Positions 1 to 8,537 of a stretch of 64,000 nucleotides of DNA are shown one piece after another (position 1 is the stretch's first letter; every line of letters begins with the position of its first letter). The notes beneath the pieces are model-generated. The model saw only the letters and a program-made list of their open reading frames with translations. It made no database searches and was not told the DNA's origin. This DNA comes from Actinoplanes cyaneus (GTDB taxonomy: Bacteria > Actinomycetota > Actinomycetes > Mycobacteriales > Micromonosporaceae). The position numbers and the translations under genes were made by a program. The stretch spans positions 1-64,000 of the forward strand of contig NZ_BOMH01000063.1 of assembly GCF_016862095.1 (NCBI RefSeq), given 5' to 3'.

Positions 1-59
1 TGTCCGCGCTCCGGCTGGCCTCCACGCTATAGCCAAGTTAGGCACTGCCGATGATTGCC

Positions 60-94
60 CTACTGAGGGTGCGGCATGGTCGTACCCTCAGTAG
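60..94. repeat. 11-bp perfect inverted repeat
   Basis: Left arm CTACTGAGGGT at 60-70 and right arm ACCCTCAGTAG at 84-94, separated by 13 nt, ending 9 nt before the ribosome binding site of the zinc-ribbon gene at 115. It could be the terminator of a gene to the left of the window or an operator for the gene at 115. There is no T tract, so the role is undecided. Confidence 0.6.
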
Positions 95-114
95 TCCGAT
101 CGCAGGAGGCAAGA

Positions 115-318
115 ATGGGATTATCAGGCCGAGAGTGCCCCGACTGTGGTCGCAGTGTCCGCGAGCCGTTCGAGAAGACGATTACTGGGCGCGAGGTGTG
201 CCCGGATTGCGCGAACGCCTTGTTCATGGGCTCGGCTGCAGGTTCGATCACCGGTGATGTCGGGTCCGGCTACGGGGTCTGGGCGATGCTCATGCGCAAG
301 GTTCGGCGCTCCGGCTGA
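115..318 (+). CDS. small zinc-ribbon protein
   Basis: A 67-residue protein. The ATG at 115 is preceded by AGGAGG at 104-109 with 5-nt spacing, which favours it over an upstream in-frame ATG at 76. Residues 7-10 (CPDC) and 25-28 (CPDC) form a two-knuckle zinc ribbon separated by about 14 residues. The C-terminal half is Gly/Ala-rich and ends in a basic tail (MRKVRRSG), with a weakly hydrophobic stretch before it. No enzymatic domain is visible. It is probably an orphan nucleic-acid- or protein-binding zinc ribbon. Function unknown. Confidence 0.7.
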   Translation: MGLSGRECPDCGRSVREPFEKTITGREVCPDCANALFMGSAAGSITGDVGSGYGVWAMLMRKVRRSG

Positions 319-545
319 GTGGGGAGGGGATGTCCCGCAGCAGCACCGCCCCACCGTAATCGCGAGATGAACTCTCATGCCGCCGACAATGCTCGTTCCA
401 GACCTGGGCTGGGGGCGGAGGTATCCGCCGTCCTACGGTGGCGCCGGTATGTCAGCGATGTGCAGCCCAGCCGCGTCCGTGCCGCTGCTTCAGCGGCAGC
501 CGGTCGGCCCGCAAGACTGTCATAGCGTGCTTCTAGTGTGCGGGG

Positions 546-1763
546 ATGGATGATCAGGTGGCTCGGATTAGCGGGAAGCTGGCGGTCGCGCGTGAGTCCC
601 CGGTGGCGGCGCAGGTCTTCGGGGCTACCAACCATCAGTTCCGGCTCGGAGCTCGCCTGCCGGAGATCGTCGTGGCTGAGTTCGAGGAGCGGCACGAGGT
701 CGAGTTGCCGGCCGCGTACCGCCGCTTCCTTGTCGAGCTGGGAAACGGCGGTGCGGGGCCGGGATACGGTCTGACGCCGTTGGAGGAAGCCTGTGGCAGA
801 TGCCTGCCGGGCCATCTGAGCAGGCCAAGTCCTTATCTGCCGGGGCGGGACTACGAGTGCGACTGGGTGATCCGATACGAAGAGCCCTGGGGAGTCGACA
901 GCGTGTTCCTGCCGGGTACGTTGAACGTCGCTGATCACGGCTGCTCGCTCAACACGCGTTTGACGACCACCGGGCCGGCGCGGGGGCGGTTGTTCGACGT
1001 CGACAGCGGCGGCCTCCCGACGAGGAGCAACGCGCCGCAGATCGTTGAGGAACTCGACTTTCTCGCATGGTACGAACGCTGGCTGGATGAGGCGATCGCA
1101 GGGCCTGATTCCGGCGATTCCGGTACCTGGGGTGCGGGCGAACGACTGCCGGTCGAGGAAGCGGATCTCCTTGGCATTCTGGCCGGCGATCCGTCGGCGA
1201 ATCGGCGGTTGCGTGCCCTGGGGTCGTTGTTGCGGTTGCCCGTGATCGGCGAGAGCGTCTGGATGGCCTTCGAAGCGGCACTGGACCACGATCCCGATCC
1301 TTTGGTCCGGGTCGGTCTGGCGAGCGCTTTGGTGCAGCACAACCGCTTTCCAAAACCGACGAAGCAGGAGTATGCCGAGTTGGTGAGGGACGCTGGCGCC
1401 GCTGGGCTGGAGACGTTGGAGTGGCTGGGCACGCTAACGGTTGAGATCCTGCTCCCGGAGCTGGTCCAGGCAGACGTTGCGCGTCGGCGAACGGCGACGC
1501 GTCTGCTGGGGTGGAGAGTTACCGGCGACGTTTCCCACGATGTGGTTATGGCTCTGCTCGGTGATGAGGACCGGCTGGTTCGGGCGCACGCGGTCTTCGC
1601 GGCGGACGGGTGTGACCAGTTCGCCCGGCACCTGCAGGCCATGAACGAAACCGAGACCGACCCGTGGGTCCGGATACTGCTACGGCAGGCCGCGGAAGAC
1701 GAACGGTGGCAGAGGCAAGCCATGGAAATCGGGCAGGAGGTCACCGGGGAACCGCCTTCTTGA
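546..1763 (+). CDS. SMI1/KNR4 (SUKH) family protein with HEAT-like C-terminus
   Basis: A 405-residue protein. Residues ~35-170 match the SMI1/KNR4 (SUKH) fold: the helix ELPAAYRRFLVELGNGGAG followed by a GYGLTPLEEA strand region is typical. Residues ~220-400 are helical and repetitive (LGSLLRLP, FEAALDHDPDPLVRVGLASAL, VMALLGDEDRLVRAHAVFAA), like HEAT repeats. SUKH proteins are known as immunity proteins of polymorphic toxins and as general partner-binding domains. No toxin is adjacent, so this may be an orphan immunity or scaffolding protein. Start ATG 546 is the first in-frame start; no strong ribosome binding site is seen. Base composition is lower in GC than most of the window. Confidence 0.8.
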   Translation: MDDQVARISGKLAVARESPVAAQVFGATNHQFRLGARLPEIVVAEFEERHEVELPAAYRRFLVELGNGGAGPGYGLTPLEEACGRCLPGHLSRPSPYLPGRDYECDWVIRYEEPWGVDSVFLPGTLNVADHGCSLNTRLTTTGPARGRLFDVDSGGLPTRSNAPQIVEELDFLAWYERWLDEAIAGPDSGDSGTWGAGERLPVEEADLLGILAGDPSANRRLRALGSLLRLPVIGESVWMAFEAALDHDPDPLVRVGLASALVQHNRFPKPTKQEYAELVRDAGAAGLETLEWLGTLTVEILLPELVQADVARRRTATRLLGWRVTGDVSHDVVMALLGDEDRLVRAHAVFAADGCDQFARHLQAMNETETDPWVRILLRQAAEDERWQRQAMEIGQEVTGEPPS

Positions 1764-2076
1764 TGATCAGCGCCACCCCGGCAGGAACCAAGTTGACCCC
1801 CGACTCCGGCAGCGTGAATGACCCGCTCGGCTCGGATGACGTCGAAGCATTACATTGCCGGTGTGCTGGACCCAGGTGCGCTGCGGACATCCGGATCTGC
1901 CGCTGTCCGCGCTCGGGCCGACCCGCCATCACCCCGGTCGTCACCCGACGCGGACCGGCGTGCTGGCGTGCCGAGTTGAGGACGTTCTCTGGCCAGCCGT
2001 GTTTCGCTCTGAGGCGGCCGTCCGGCGGCAGGAATTCGTGACTGAATCGTGAAAGCTAACCCGCTATCCTGACCGT
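1764..2076. other. intergenic, no convincing gene
   Basis: 313 bp between the SUKH gene and the zinc-binding protein. The minus strand at about 1741-1870 can be read as a short Ser/Gly-rich tail ending in hydrophobic and Lys residues (VPAGVALIIKKAVPR). This could be the C-terminal scrap of a lost gene, but no start, ribosome binding site or recognisable domain goes with it. I see no tRNA or clear terminator. Confidence 0.4.
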
Positions 2077-2439
2077 ATGTGCCGGTACGCCGAGACGCCC
2101 TACAAGGTTCACTACGTGTGCGTGCCGTGTCGCAGCAGCAGCAAGCAGCCATGGGATGGAGTGCCTCATCCGTGTACGCGTTGCCGTGTGCCAATGGTGC
2201 TTGCTGGCCATGACTTCGCTGCTCCCAGACGGCGGGACGCCTCCGCCTGGGCCGCCGTAGCAGCGGTGCTCGCCGCTGGACTGCGCTACGAAGGGTTCGA
2301 GACCTGCGGTTGCGGACGCGAACCTAAATCCCGGCCGCGTACCAGTGCACAGGTGCGGCAGCGTCGTCGCCTGGCGGTACGTCGCGGTGTTCCCATTACG
2401 GACATGCTCGCAGTTCGTGATCCCTACGGCGCTGCCTGA
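2077..2439 (+). CDS. conserved actinobacterial zinc-binding protein
   Basis: A 120-residue protein from ATG 2077. The start (MCRYAETPYKVHYVCVPCR) and the later HPCTRCR pair give a four-Cys zinc site (C17xxC20, C37xxC40). A second C/G/C cluster (CGCG) lies near residue 81. The N-terminus is characteristic of a small actinobacterial family that databases sometimes mislabel as deoxyxylulose-phosphate synthase, which it does not resemble. The C-terminal 40 residues are very basic, suggesting nucleic-acid contact. Function is unknown. Confidence 0.75.
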   Translation: MCRYAETPYKVHYVCVPCRSSSKQPWDGVPHPCTRCRVPMVLAGHDFAAPRRRDASAWAAVAAVLAAGLRYEGFETCGCGREPKSRPRTSAQVRQRRRLAVRRGVPITDMLAVRDPYGAA

Positions 2440-2593
2440 AGGCCATTCGTACGGGCATTCCACCTCCGTTGTCGTACGCGTTCTCATGCCGCGATGTGCG
2501 CCTCAGCCTAAACTCCCCGCGTCGCACGCCGTAGCGGCTGCCGCCTCGCGTGGAGCGGGTTCGGCGACCGGGTGTGTGCTCTTCTGGGCGTAT

Positions 2594-3160
2594 TTAGACG
2601 GCTGGAGGTCGGGTGGTGTCGTAGAGATCTCGATCGAGAGCCCAGAACGCTTCGAGTCCATGATCAGTGATGTACTGCCGTTCGCTCTCGTGAATGGGGT
2701 AAATCCCCATGATCTGGATGATGTCGTGACCGTCGTGACCGATAGGGCTGACGTCGATGCGGCAGTCGCCACGGTCCAGGACGGCCGGAGCGAAGACAAC
2801 GAACGCGGTCAGCGGTGACTGCGGGGTTACCGGTTGACCGAAGCGAATGGTGTTGCCGTAGGAGAACGGGCATGAACCACGAAGAATTTCGGCGAGATGC
2901 CCTACTACGCGTGCCCACCGCTCGTCGTCCGAGCGGACGCTGATGCACAGCTCCGGACGGCCGTGCTGCCATTCTGGGTGGTCCGCAAGTGAAAGTCCGT
3001 AGGTCAGGGCCGTGTTGAGCCCCTCTGGCAGATTCTCGTAGGCGATGACGGTGACACCTTTGAGGTCCTCGTGCGTCGAGTCGACCGGGAGGAATCGCGG
3101 CTCCACACCACCGCTGAGCCGATCCAAATGAGCGAGGTACTTCTCCACGCGCGAGGTCAT
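2594..3160 (-). CDS. SUFU (suppressor of fused) domain protein
   Basis: A 188-residue protein from ATG 3160, preceded on its strand by GGAGGAG; a GTG at 3178 would place that site inside the gene. The sequence fits the bacterial suppressor-of-fused domain: an HLDRLSGG start, a strand containing VTVIAYENLPEGLNTALTYG, ELCISVRSDDERWA, a middle FSYGNTIRFGQP and a C-terminal MGIYPIHESERQYI. Bacterial SUFU proteins are a known immunity family of polymorphic toxin systems. No partner toxin is in the window. It is the second immunity-like gene in this patch. Confidence 0.85.
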   Translation of the reverse strand: MTSRVEKYLAHLDRLSGGVEPRFLPVDSTHEDLKGVTVIAYENLPEGLNTALTYGLSLADHPEWQHGRPELCISVRSDDERWARVVGHLAEILRGSCPFSYGNTIRFGQPVTPQSPLTAFVVFAPAVLDRGDCRIDVSPIGHDGHDIIQIMGIYPIHESERQYITDHGLEAFWALDRDLYDTTRPPAV

Positions 3161-3331
3161 TGCCGCATTCTCCTCCACCCCGTCACAACGCCCGGGCCGC
3201 CTGGAGCGAAGACGTCACCCCAGATCGGTCGCGCTCAACTGCCGCCGTCCGTGCGCCTACCCGTTTGGGACATACCGCTGAAGGTCGATCACAAATCGAT
3301 GAAGGTGGAGGGCCGCCTGAGGCCCCGGGGG

Positions 3332-3847
3332 CTACCCGGCCTGGCTCTCGTTGCATCCTTGTTGATCCATCTGGTGTGAAAGCCAGGGCAATCCGAAGCG
3401 GTCGATCAGGGAAGCAATTTCTTCGGCCACGGCCTCCAGTTCAACGCCTGATCCGACAAGCCACCACTTGTCGGCTGCTTGCGGTGTGAGCTTGCCCAGG
3501 CGTTCCGTCGGCGCCCCGATGCCGTAACTGAGATTCGCCGAGGACGGTCGTTCTGGCAGGTGTGGCCATTCTTCCCGTGCTTTGGTCCAAGTGTTCTTGT
3601 TGATGACCGCAAGGTTGACCGTGAACTTAACCTCAGCGGCAGTGCCGGACACCGACTTCTGCAGCGAGAGTAGAGCCCAGCACCGATGGCATCTGAGTCC
3701 ATAACTTCCCCTGGAGCCGGCGAACCCCCGTTCTCGTAACGCTGGACTCAGCCAATCATTCACAAATGCGGCAAAAATCTTCTGGGCCGGCTCGGCTGCC
3801 GGTGACTGCTTCACCGCAGGCGGACGGCGCCACCAGCTTGTGCCCAC
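3332..3847 (-). CDS. DUF4304 domain protein
   Basis: Up to 171 residues from GTG 3847; an alternative GTG at 3814 gives 160 residues, and neither has a clear ribosome binding site. The pattern FVNDWLSPALRERGFAGSRGSYG, then WALLSLQKS and KFTVNLAVI, is the usual DUF4304 layout (a helix, a Gly-Phe turn and paired strands with QKS and FTxNL). DUF4304 proteins have no established reaction and are often found among immunity-like orphan genes. It lies 171 bp upstream of the SUFU gene on the same strand, so the two may be co-transcribed. Confidence 0.75.
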   Translation of the reverse strand: MGTSWWRRPPAVKQSPAAEPAQKIFAAFVNDWLSPALRERGFAGSRGSYGLRCHRCWALLSLQKSVSGTAAEVKFTVNLAVINKNTWTKAREEWPHLPERPSSANLSYGIGAPTERLGKLTPQAADKWWLVGSGVELEAVAEEIASLIDRFGLPWLSHQMDQQGCNESQAG

Positions 3848-4242
3848 ACGCGCACGCTAGCGGTGAACGGGTGGAACTAGGGCGTGTTTGCGCACCTCGG
3901 AGGGCCGACGCCTTAAACACGAACGATGGCGCGGCGGCTTTCGTCGCTCGACATCCTCTTCTGCCGCGATCCGCGCGGCTGGCTAGTGACGATGGCCCGT
4001 CGACGACGGATGCTCTGGCCGAATCGCCAGCCTCGACCGTCAGCCGGGTCGCACGCTCCTGCAGCGGCCCGGGTACCGGCATGGCTGAATCCCCTTCCAG
4101 GCTTCGATGCCTCCATCGAACCCGGGGCGGAACACAGCCCTCAACATCGCACAACGCGGTGTCGAGGGCTGGGTAGCAGTGAACCTGCCGTCCGTGGAGC
4201 GGGACAGAGACCCACGAGGTTGGCGGAAACCAGGCGGGCGGT
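3848..4242. other. intergenic, no convincing gene
   Basis: 395 bp between DUF4304 (start) and the IPT/TIG gene (end), both on the minus strand. Open frames exist but their composition is not protein-like. A 7-bp hairpin (TTCGATG at 4103-4109, CATCGAA at 4114-4120) could help terminate the downstream end of the IPT/TIG transcript. Nothing else is recognised. Confidence 0.4.
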
Positions 4243-5742
4243 TCAGTCCAGGTCGGTGTAGTTGAACGTGGCCGACGGGGTGAAACGGCTCGCCGTGCCG
4301 GTGCTCGCGGTGAACGACACCCAGGTCGGCCCCGCCTTGTCCGCCTTCGGGACCACGCAGGAGTACGCGTTGGCCGCCATCGAGGTGCACAGGGCCGCGG
4401 CGCCGCCGAACTTGAAGTCCTTCGCGCCGGTCGGCTCCCCGCCGGCGATCTTCACGGTCACCTTGGCGCCGCCGGCGACCTTGTCGCTGGTCGCGGAGAT
4501 GCTGACGACGACGGGGACGTAGTTCACCGTGGCCGCGGTCCCGGCGACCCCGTCGTGCAGCAGGATGACGCTGCCCGACGCGGCCGGGGAGGCCGGCATC
4601 GTCAGCTTGACGTGGGTCGCGTCGACCCAGGCGGGCGTGACCTTGCTGGTGCCGACGGTGGCGGTGATCCGCTCGGCGGAGAACTCCTTCGCGGTCGTCC
4701 CGACCGTGCCGCCGGTGACCTCGAGGGTGACGCTGCCGCCGGACGCGCGGGCCACCGTGCCCTCCGCGACCTTGAGGCCGAGCGGCGCCCGGTAGGTGAC
4801 CAGCCCGGACCCGGTGCCGCCGGGGGAGGTGACGGTGACCGCCGCGGCGCCGTTCTCGCCGGCCGGGACGACCGCCGTGATCTGGGTCGCCGACTTCACC
4901 GTGAAGCTGGTCGCCTTCTTCTCTCCGAAGCTGACCCCGGTGACCTCGTCGGAGAAGCCGACACCGGTGATCGTGACGGTCTCGCCGCCCGCGGTCGACA
5001 CCTTCGCGGGCATGACGCCGGTGATCCCCGGCGCGTAGCGGATCGTCGCCTCGGAGGCGGGCCCGGCCACGCCGTCGTGGATCAGGGTGAGCTTCTGCGC
5101 GGTGGTCTTCGTGGAGGCGGGCGCGGTCACCTTGACGTGCGTCGCGTCGACCCAGGCCACTGTCGCGCTCGCGTCGCCGACCTTCGCGGTGACCTTCTCG
5201 GCGGCGAACTCCTTCGCCGTGGTGCCCACGGTGCCGCCGGTCACTGTCACCTCGACGGGCGTCCCGCCGGTCGGCTTGGCGCCGGTGACGTCCTTGAACG
5301 TCGCGCCCAGCGGCGCACGGTAGGTGAACGTGGCCGTCCCGGTGCTGGTCCCGGTGCTGTTGGTGACCTTCACGACCACCGCGCCGGCGGTGCCGGCCGG
5401 GGTGACCGCGGTCAGCTTGGTGTCCGAGACGACGGTGAACGACTTCGCGTTGACGTCGCCGAACTTCACGGCCGCCGCGTTGCCCGCCTCCAGGCCGGAG
5501 AACCCACTGCCGGTGATCGTGACCGTCGTCCCGCCCTCGGTCGTGCCTGACTTCGCGGAGACGGAGGACACCGTGGGGATCTTCGCGGCCGGCTTGTCGG
5601 CGCGCACGCCCACGGACGCGGAGGACGATCCGGCGTCCGCCCGCCCGGTGACCGCGGTGGCGGGGGAGGAGGCGAGCGTGACGACGGCAGCGGTCGCGAC
5701 GGTCAGTGCGGCGGCCCGGCGGGCCTGCTTCGAGGTGGCCAT
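4243..5742 (-). CDS. secreted IPT/TIG repeat surface protein
   Basis: A 499-residue protein. Residues 1-31 are a Sec signal peptide: basic MATSKQARRAA, a hydrophobic core, then SPATA. IPT/TIG immunoglobulin-like domains follow at about 54-145 (GGTTVTITGSGFSG) and 235-320 (GGETVTITGVGFSD), with a weaker third at about 410-497 that has two Cys. Between them lies a duplicated module of ~90 residues marked by GGTVGTTAKEF(A/S)AE and AWVDATHVK, giving a TIG-X-TIG-X-TIG order. There is no LPXTG anchor or catalytic domain. Likely an extracellular adhesive or matrix protein. The gene is monocistronic. The very high GC matches the core genome. Confidence 0.85.
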   Translation of the reverse strand: MATSKQARRAAALTVATAAVVTLASSPATAVTGRADAGSSSASVGVRADKPAAKIPTVSSVSAKSGTTEGGTTVTITGSGFSGLEAGNAAAVKFGDVNAKSFTVVSDTKLTAVTPAGTAGAVVVKVTNSTGTSTGTATFTYRAPLGATFKDVTGAKPTGGTPVEVTVTGGTVGTTAKEFAAEKVTAKVGDASATVAWVDATHVKVTAPASTKTTAQKLTLIHDGVAGPASEATIRYAPGITGVMPAKVSTAGGETVTITGVGFSDEVTGVSFGEKKATSFTVKSATQITAVVPAGENGAAAVTVTSPGGTGSGLVTYRAPLGLKVAEGTVARASGGSVTLEVTGGTVGTTAKEFSAERITATVGTSKVTPAWVDATHVKLTMPASPAASGSVILLHDGVAGTAATVNYVPVVVSISATSDKVAGGAKVTVKIAGGEPTGAKDFKFGGAAALCTSMAANAYSCVVPKADKAGPTWVSFTASTGTASRFTPSATFNYTDLD

Positions 5743-5834
5743 GGCCAGTATTTTCCGTGACGACGAGTGTCGGCGAGTTCGCTTTCAGTTGCCGCCGGGG
5801 TGCCGGGTTGCGGCGCGGACAGGTCTGGGCTCCG

Positions 5835-6827
5835 TCACCGCGCGAAGCAGGCGTCGATCACCTCAGGTGACACCTCGGCCAGGGTTGCCGGCTGCCAGCG
5901 CGGGTTGCGGTCCTTGTCGATGATCTGCGCGCGGATGCCCTCGGCCAGGTCCGGCAGCCGCAGCATCGCCGCGGAGAGCCGCAGTTCCTGCTCCAGAGCA
6001 GATTCGAGATCCGGCAGTACGGCGGCAGACCGCAGCGACCGCAACGTGATCGTCAACGCGGTCGGCGACCGGGTGGCGATCTCCTTGGCGGCCGTCTGCG
6101 CCCCGGCCGCGGGGTGCGCCGCGAGCCGGCCGATGATCGTGGCGACGTCGTCCCCGGTGTAGCAGGCGTCGATCCACTCCCGGGCGCCCGCGAGGTCACC
6201 CGGCGGCGGCGTCGTGGCGAGCTCGGCGACCCGGCCCGGCTCCGCGATCAGCCGGGGCAGCAGCTCGGCGGCGACGAAGTGGTCGGCGAGCCCGGCCGCG
6301 ATCCCGTCCGCGGCGCCGATCGGCGACCCGGTCAGCGCCAGGTGCGTGCCCAGCTCGCCGGGCGCGTGCGAGAGCAGCCACGACCCGCCCACGTCGGGGT
6401 GCATGCCGATGCCGACCTCGGGCATCGCCAGCCGCGACCGCTCGGTAACCACCCGGACCGACGCGTGCGCGGAGATCCCGATCCCCCCGCCCATGACCAG
6501 CCCGTCCATGATCGCGACGATCGGTTTCGGGTACGCCGCGATGGTCGCGTTCAACCGGTACTCGTCGGCCCAGAACCCGACCGACGCCGTCCCGCCGGAG
6601 ACCGCGTCGGCGTGGATCTCCCGGATGTCGCCGCCCGCACAGAGCCCGCGCTCCCCGTTCCCGCTGATAACGACGGTGCCGACGGTCGTCGAGCCGGCCC
6701 AGTCGGCGAGGGCCCGTCGCATGATCGCCACCATCTCGGGCGTCAGCGCGTTGATCGCCCTCGGCCGGTTCAGCGTCAGCCGCCCGATCGCCCCGTCGAC
6801 TTCCACGATCACCGGTTCGCTCTGCAT
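5835..6827 (-). CDS. 3-hydroxyisobutyryl-CoA hydrolase (crotonase family)
   Basis: A 330-residue protein of normal length for HIBYL-CoA hydrolase, which releases 3-hydroxyisobutyrate in valine breakdown. Crotonase-fold signatures are clear: LNRPRAINAL near residue 18, the oxyanion segment RGLCAGGDIREI (~60-71), YPKPIVAIMDGLVMGGGIG (~98-116) and the catalytic-loop MPEVGIGMHPDVGGSW (~134-149). The C-terminal EGIRAQIIDKDRNPRW is characteristic of the hydrolase subgroup rather than of enoyl-CoA hydratase. It is cytoplasmic and stands alone; the other valine genes are not nearby. Start is ATG 6827. Confidence 0.9.
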   Translation of the reverse strand: MQSEPVIVEVDGAIGRLTLNRPRAINALTPEMVAIMRRALADWAGSTTVGTVVISGNGERGLCAGGDIREIHADAVSGGTASVGFWADEYRLNATIAAYPKPIVAIMDGLVMGGGIGISAHASVRVVTERSRLAMPEVGIGMHPDVGGSWLLSHAPGELGTHLALTGSPIGAADGIAAGLADHFVAAELLPRLIAEPGRVAELATTPPPGDLAGAREWIDACYTGDDVATIIGRLAAHPAAGAQTAAKEIATRSPTALTITLRSLRSAAVLPDLESALEQELRLSAAMLRLPDLAEGIRAQIIDKDRNPRWQPATLAEVSPEVIDACFAR

Positions 6828-6901
6828 GCCCCTTTATAACCGCCGGTGGCGTAGCCCCTGCCGGAGGCCACGCCACCGGGGATTCAGTAGGGTGGGCGGC
6901 G

Positions 6902-8161
6902 ATGACCGACTGGGCCGAGCACGTGATCTGGTGGCACCTCCACCCCCTGACGTTCCTGGGCGCACCCCGCCAGGCGCTGCCGCCGGGGGCGCCGGCCGAG
7001 CCACGGCTGCGCAAGCTCGGGCCGTGGCTCGACTACCTGCTGGAGCTCGGGTGCAACGGGCTGGCGCTCGGGCCGATCTTCGAATCCGAGACCCATGGGT
7101 ACGACACGGTCAACCACTACCGCGTCGACCGTCGCCTCGGCACCGAGGAAGATCTCCGGTGGCTGGTCGACGAGTGTCGCGCCAAGGGGATCCGGGTGCT
7201 GCTCGACGGGGTGTTCAACCACGTGGGGCGCGGGTTCGTGCGGTTCGGCGACCCGGCGTACGAGACATGGTTCCGTAAGGACGGCGACGACTTCGCGACC
7301 TTCGAGGGGCATCGGCATCTGGTCGCGTTGAACCACGACGAGCCGGCGGTCGCCGACTACGTGACCGGCGTGATGCGGCACTGGCTGGACTTCGGCGTGG
7401 ACGGGTGGCGCCTCGACGCGGCGTACGCGGTGCCCCTGCCCTTCTGGAAGAGGACCGCGGGCGCCATCGACGGCGGGTGGTTCGTGGGCGAGGTCATCCA
7501 CGGTGACTATCCGGCCTGGGTGCGCGACGGCGGCCTGGACTCGGTCACGCAGTACGAGCTGTGGAAGGCAATCTGGAGCAGCCTCAACGACCTGAACTTC
7601 TTCGAGCTGGCGTGGGCGATCGAGCGGCACGACACGTTCTCGGCGGACTTCGCCCCGATGACGTTCGTCGGCAACCACGACGTGACCCGCCTGGCCAGCA
7701 TCCTCACCGACCGCCGGCACGTGGGCCTGGCACTGGCCGTGCTGTTCACGACCGGTGGCGTGCCGAGCATCTACGCCGGCGACGAGCAGGCCTTCCAGGG
7801 CGTCAAACGCGACGAGGAGAACGGTGACGACGACATCCGCCCCGCGTTCCCGTCCACCCCGGCCGGTCTCGCGCCGGACGGCTGGCCCACCTACCGCCTC
7901 TACCAGCAGCTGATCGGCCTGCGGCGGCGCCACCCGTGGCTGCACCGGGCGGTGACCCGCCCGCTGCACGTGGCGAACAAGCAGCTCGCGTACGAGGTGT
8001 CGGCCGGCGGCCACCGCCTGATCGTGCTGCTCAACGCCGCCGACCACGGCCACGAGTTCACGCTGGAGACCGGCCCGCTGCGCCCTCTGCTCAGTCACGA
8101 CACCGCTGGCAACGGCACGTTCGTCCCCGGCCCCGGCTGGTCCATCCTCGAACCCGTCTGA
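6902..8161 (+). CDS. GH13 alpha-amylase family protein
   Basis: A 419-residue protein without a signal peptide, hence cytoplasmic. The (beta/alpha)8 amylase signatures are present in order: GIRVLLDGVFNHVG (~96-109), DGWRLDAAY with nucleophile Asp172, the acid/base Glu197 in FVGEVIHGDY, and FVGNHDVTR with the third carboxylate. It is short for the family and lacks a large B domain. Substrate cannot be fixed; an alpha-glucan, trehalose- or maltooligosaccharide-type substrate is likely. It is divergent from the HIBYL-CoA hydrolase gene (74 bp between starts), so both promoters share this gap. Confidence 0.88.
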   Translation: MTDWAEHVIWWHLHPLTFLGAPRQALPPGAPAEPRLRKLGPWLDYLLELGCNGLALGPIFESETHGYDTVNHYRVDRRLGTEEDLRWLVDECRAKGIRVLLDGVFNHVGRGFVRFGDPAYETWFRKDGDDFATFEGHRHLVALNHDEPAVADYVTGVMRHWLDFGVDGWRLDAAYAVPLPFWKRTAGAIDGGWFVGEVIHGDYPAWVRDGGLDSVTQYELWKAIWSSLNDLNFFELAWAIERHDTFSADFAPMTFVGNHDVTRLASILTDRRHVGLALAVLFTTGGVPSIYAGDEQAFQGVKRDEENGDDDIRPAFPSTPAGLAPDGWPTYRLYQQLIGLRRRHPWLHRAVTRPLHVANKQLAYEVSAGGHRLIVLLNAADHGHEFTLETGPLRPLLSHDTAGNGTFVPGPGWSILEPV

Positions 8162-8316
8162 CCCGCGGCGACGCATCAGTCGGGACGAACCCCGAGGGCA
8201 CGGCACGACGGCCATAGCCGATCCGACTCGTGACGAAGGCGAGCGCAGCCCACCGGACGGTCCGCGGCATGCCTTGCCGCCGCGCCGGTGCGGCTCGGTA
8301 CGCTCGTTGCGCGGCG

Positions 8317-8389
8317 GGGCCGGTAGCGCAGAGGTCGACGCATACGGTTCGCATCCGTAAGGACGCCGGTTCGATTCCGGCTCGGCCCC
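8317..8389 (+). tRNA. atypical tRNA, anticodon CGC (nominal Ala)
   Basis: Folds as a full tRNA: acceptor 8317-8323/8382-8388, T8-A9, a 3-bp D stem with a GG-containing loop, anticodon stem 8343-8347/8355-8359 with loop TTCGCAT (anticodon CGC at 8350-8352), variable loop AGGAC, and T arm GCCGG-TTCGATT-CCGGC. CCA is not encoded. The acceptor has G3:C70 instead of the alanine determinant G3:U70, and G8316:C8389 extends it as a G(-1):C73 pair, the classic histidine-tRNA feature; a further C:G pair lies outside. It shares its D- and T-arm sequence with the tRNA at 8445. Charging amino acid is uncertain. Confidence 0.8.
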
Positions 8390-8444
8390 GTCGCCCGGAT
8401 ATGTGCTGCACCCGCCGCAAGTGGATCACTAGACTGCGCGCTGG

Positions 8445-8517
8445 TGTGCCGTAGCGCAGAGGTCGTCGCGTCGCCTTCTCAGGGCGGAGGACGCCGGTTC
8501 GATTCCGGCCGGCACAC
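8445..8517 (+). tRNA. atypical tRNA, anticodon CTC (nominal Glu)
   Basis: Folds as a tRNA: acceptor TGTGCCG 8445-8451 with CGGCACA 8510-8516, T8-A9, a 3-bp D stem, anticodon stem TCGCC/GGCGG, loop TTCTCAG with anticodon CTC at 8478-8480, variable loop AGGAC and T arm GCCGG-TTCGATT-CCGGC. A T1:A72 first pair is unusual for glutamate tRNA, and G8444:C8517 adds a G(-1):C73 pair as in tRNA-His. TAGCGCAGAGGTCG and the 22-nt variable loop plus T arm are identical to the tRNA at 8317, so the two are paralogues. It ends only ~8 nt before the ribosome binding site of the next gene. Confidence 0.8.
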
Positions 8518-8537
8518 CACCCACGGGGAGGCAGCGG

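Noticed and set aside
1741..1944. Minus-strand fragment ending VPAGVALIIKKAVPR
   Set aside because: No start, no domain and only ~40 plausible residues; noted only as a possible scrap.
4555..5550. Long plus-strand frame opposite the IPT/TIG gene
   Set aside because: Low-complexity Gly/Arg/Asp sequence with no domain; antisense shadow.
8317..8517. Calling the two tRNAs ordinary tRNA-Ala and tRNA-Glu
   Set aside because: The anticodons fit, but the first lacks G3:U70 and both have the G(-1):C73 pair and shared arms, so the plain names would mislead.
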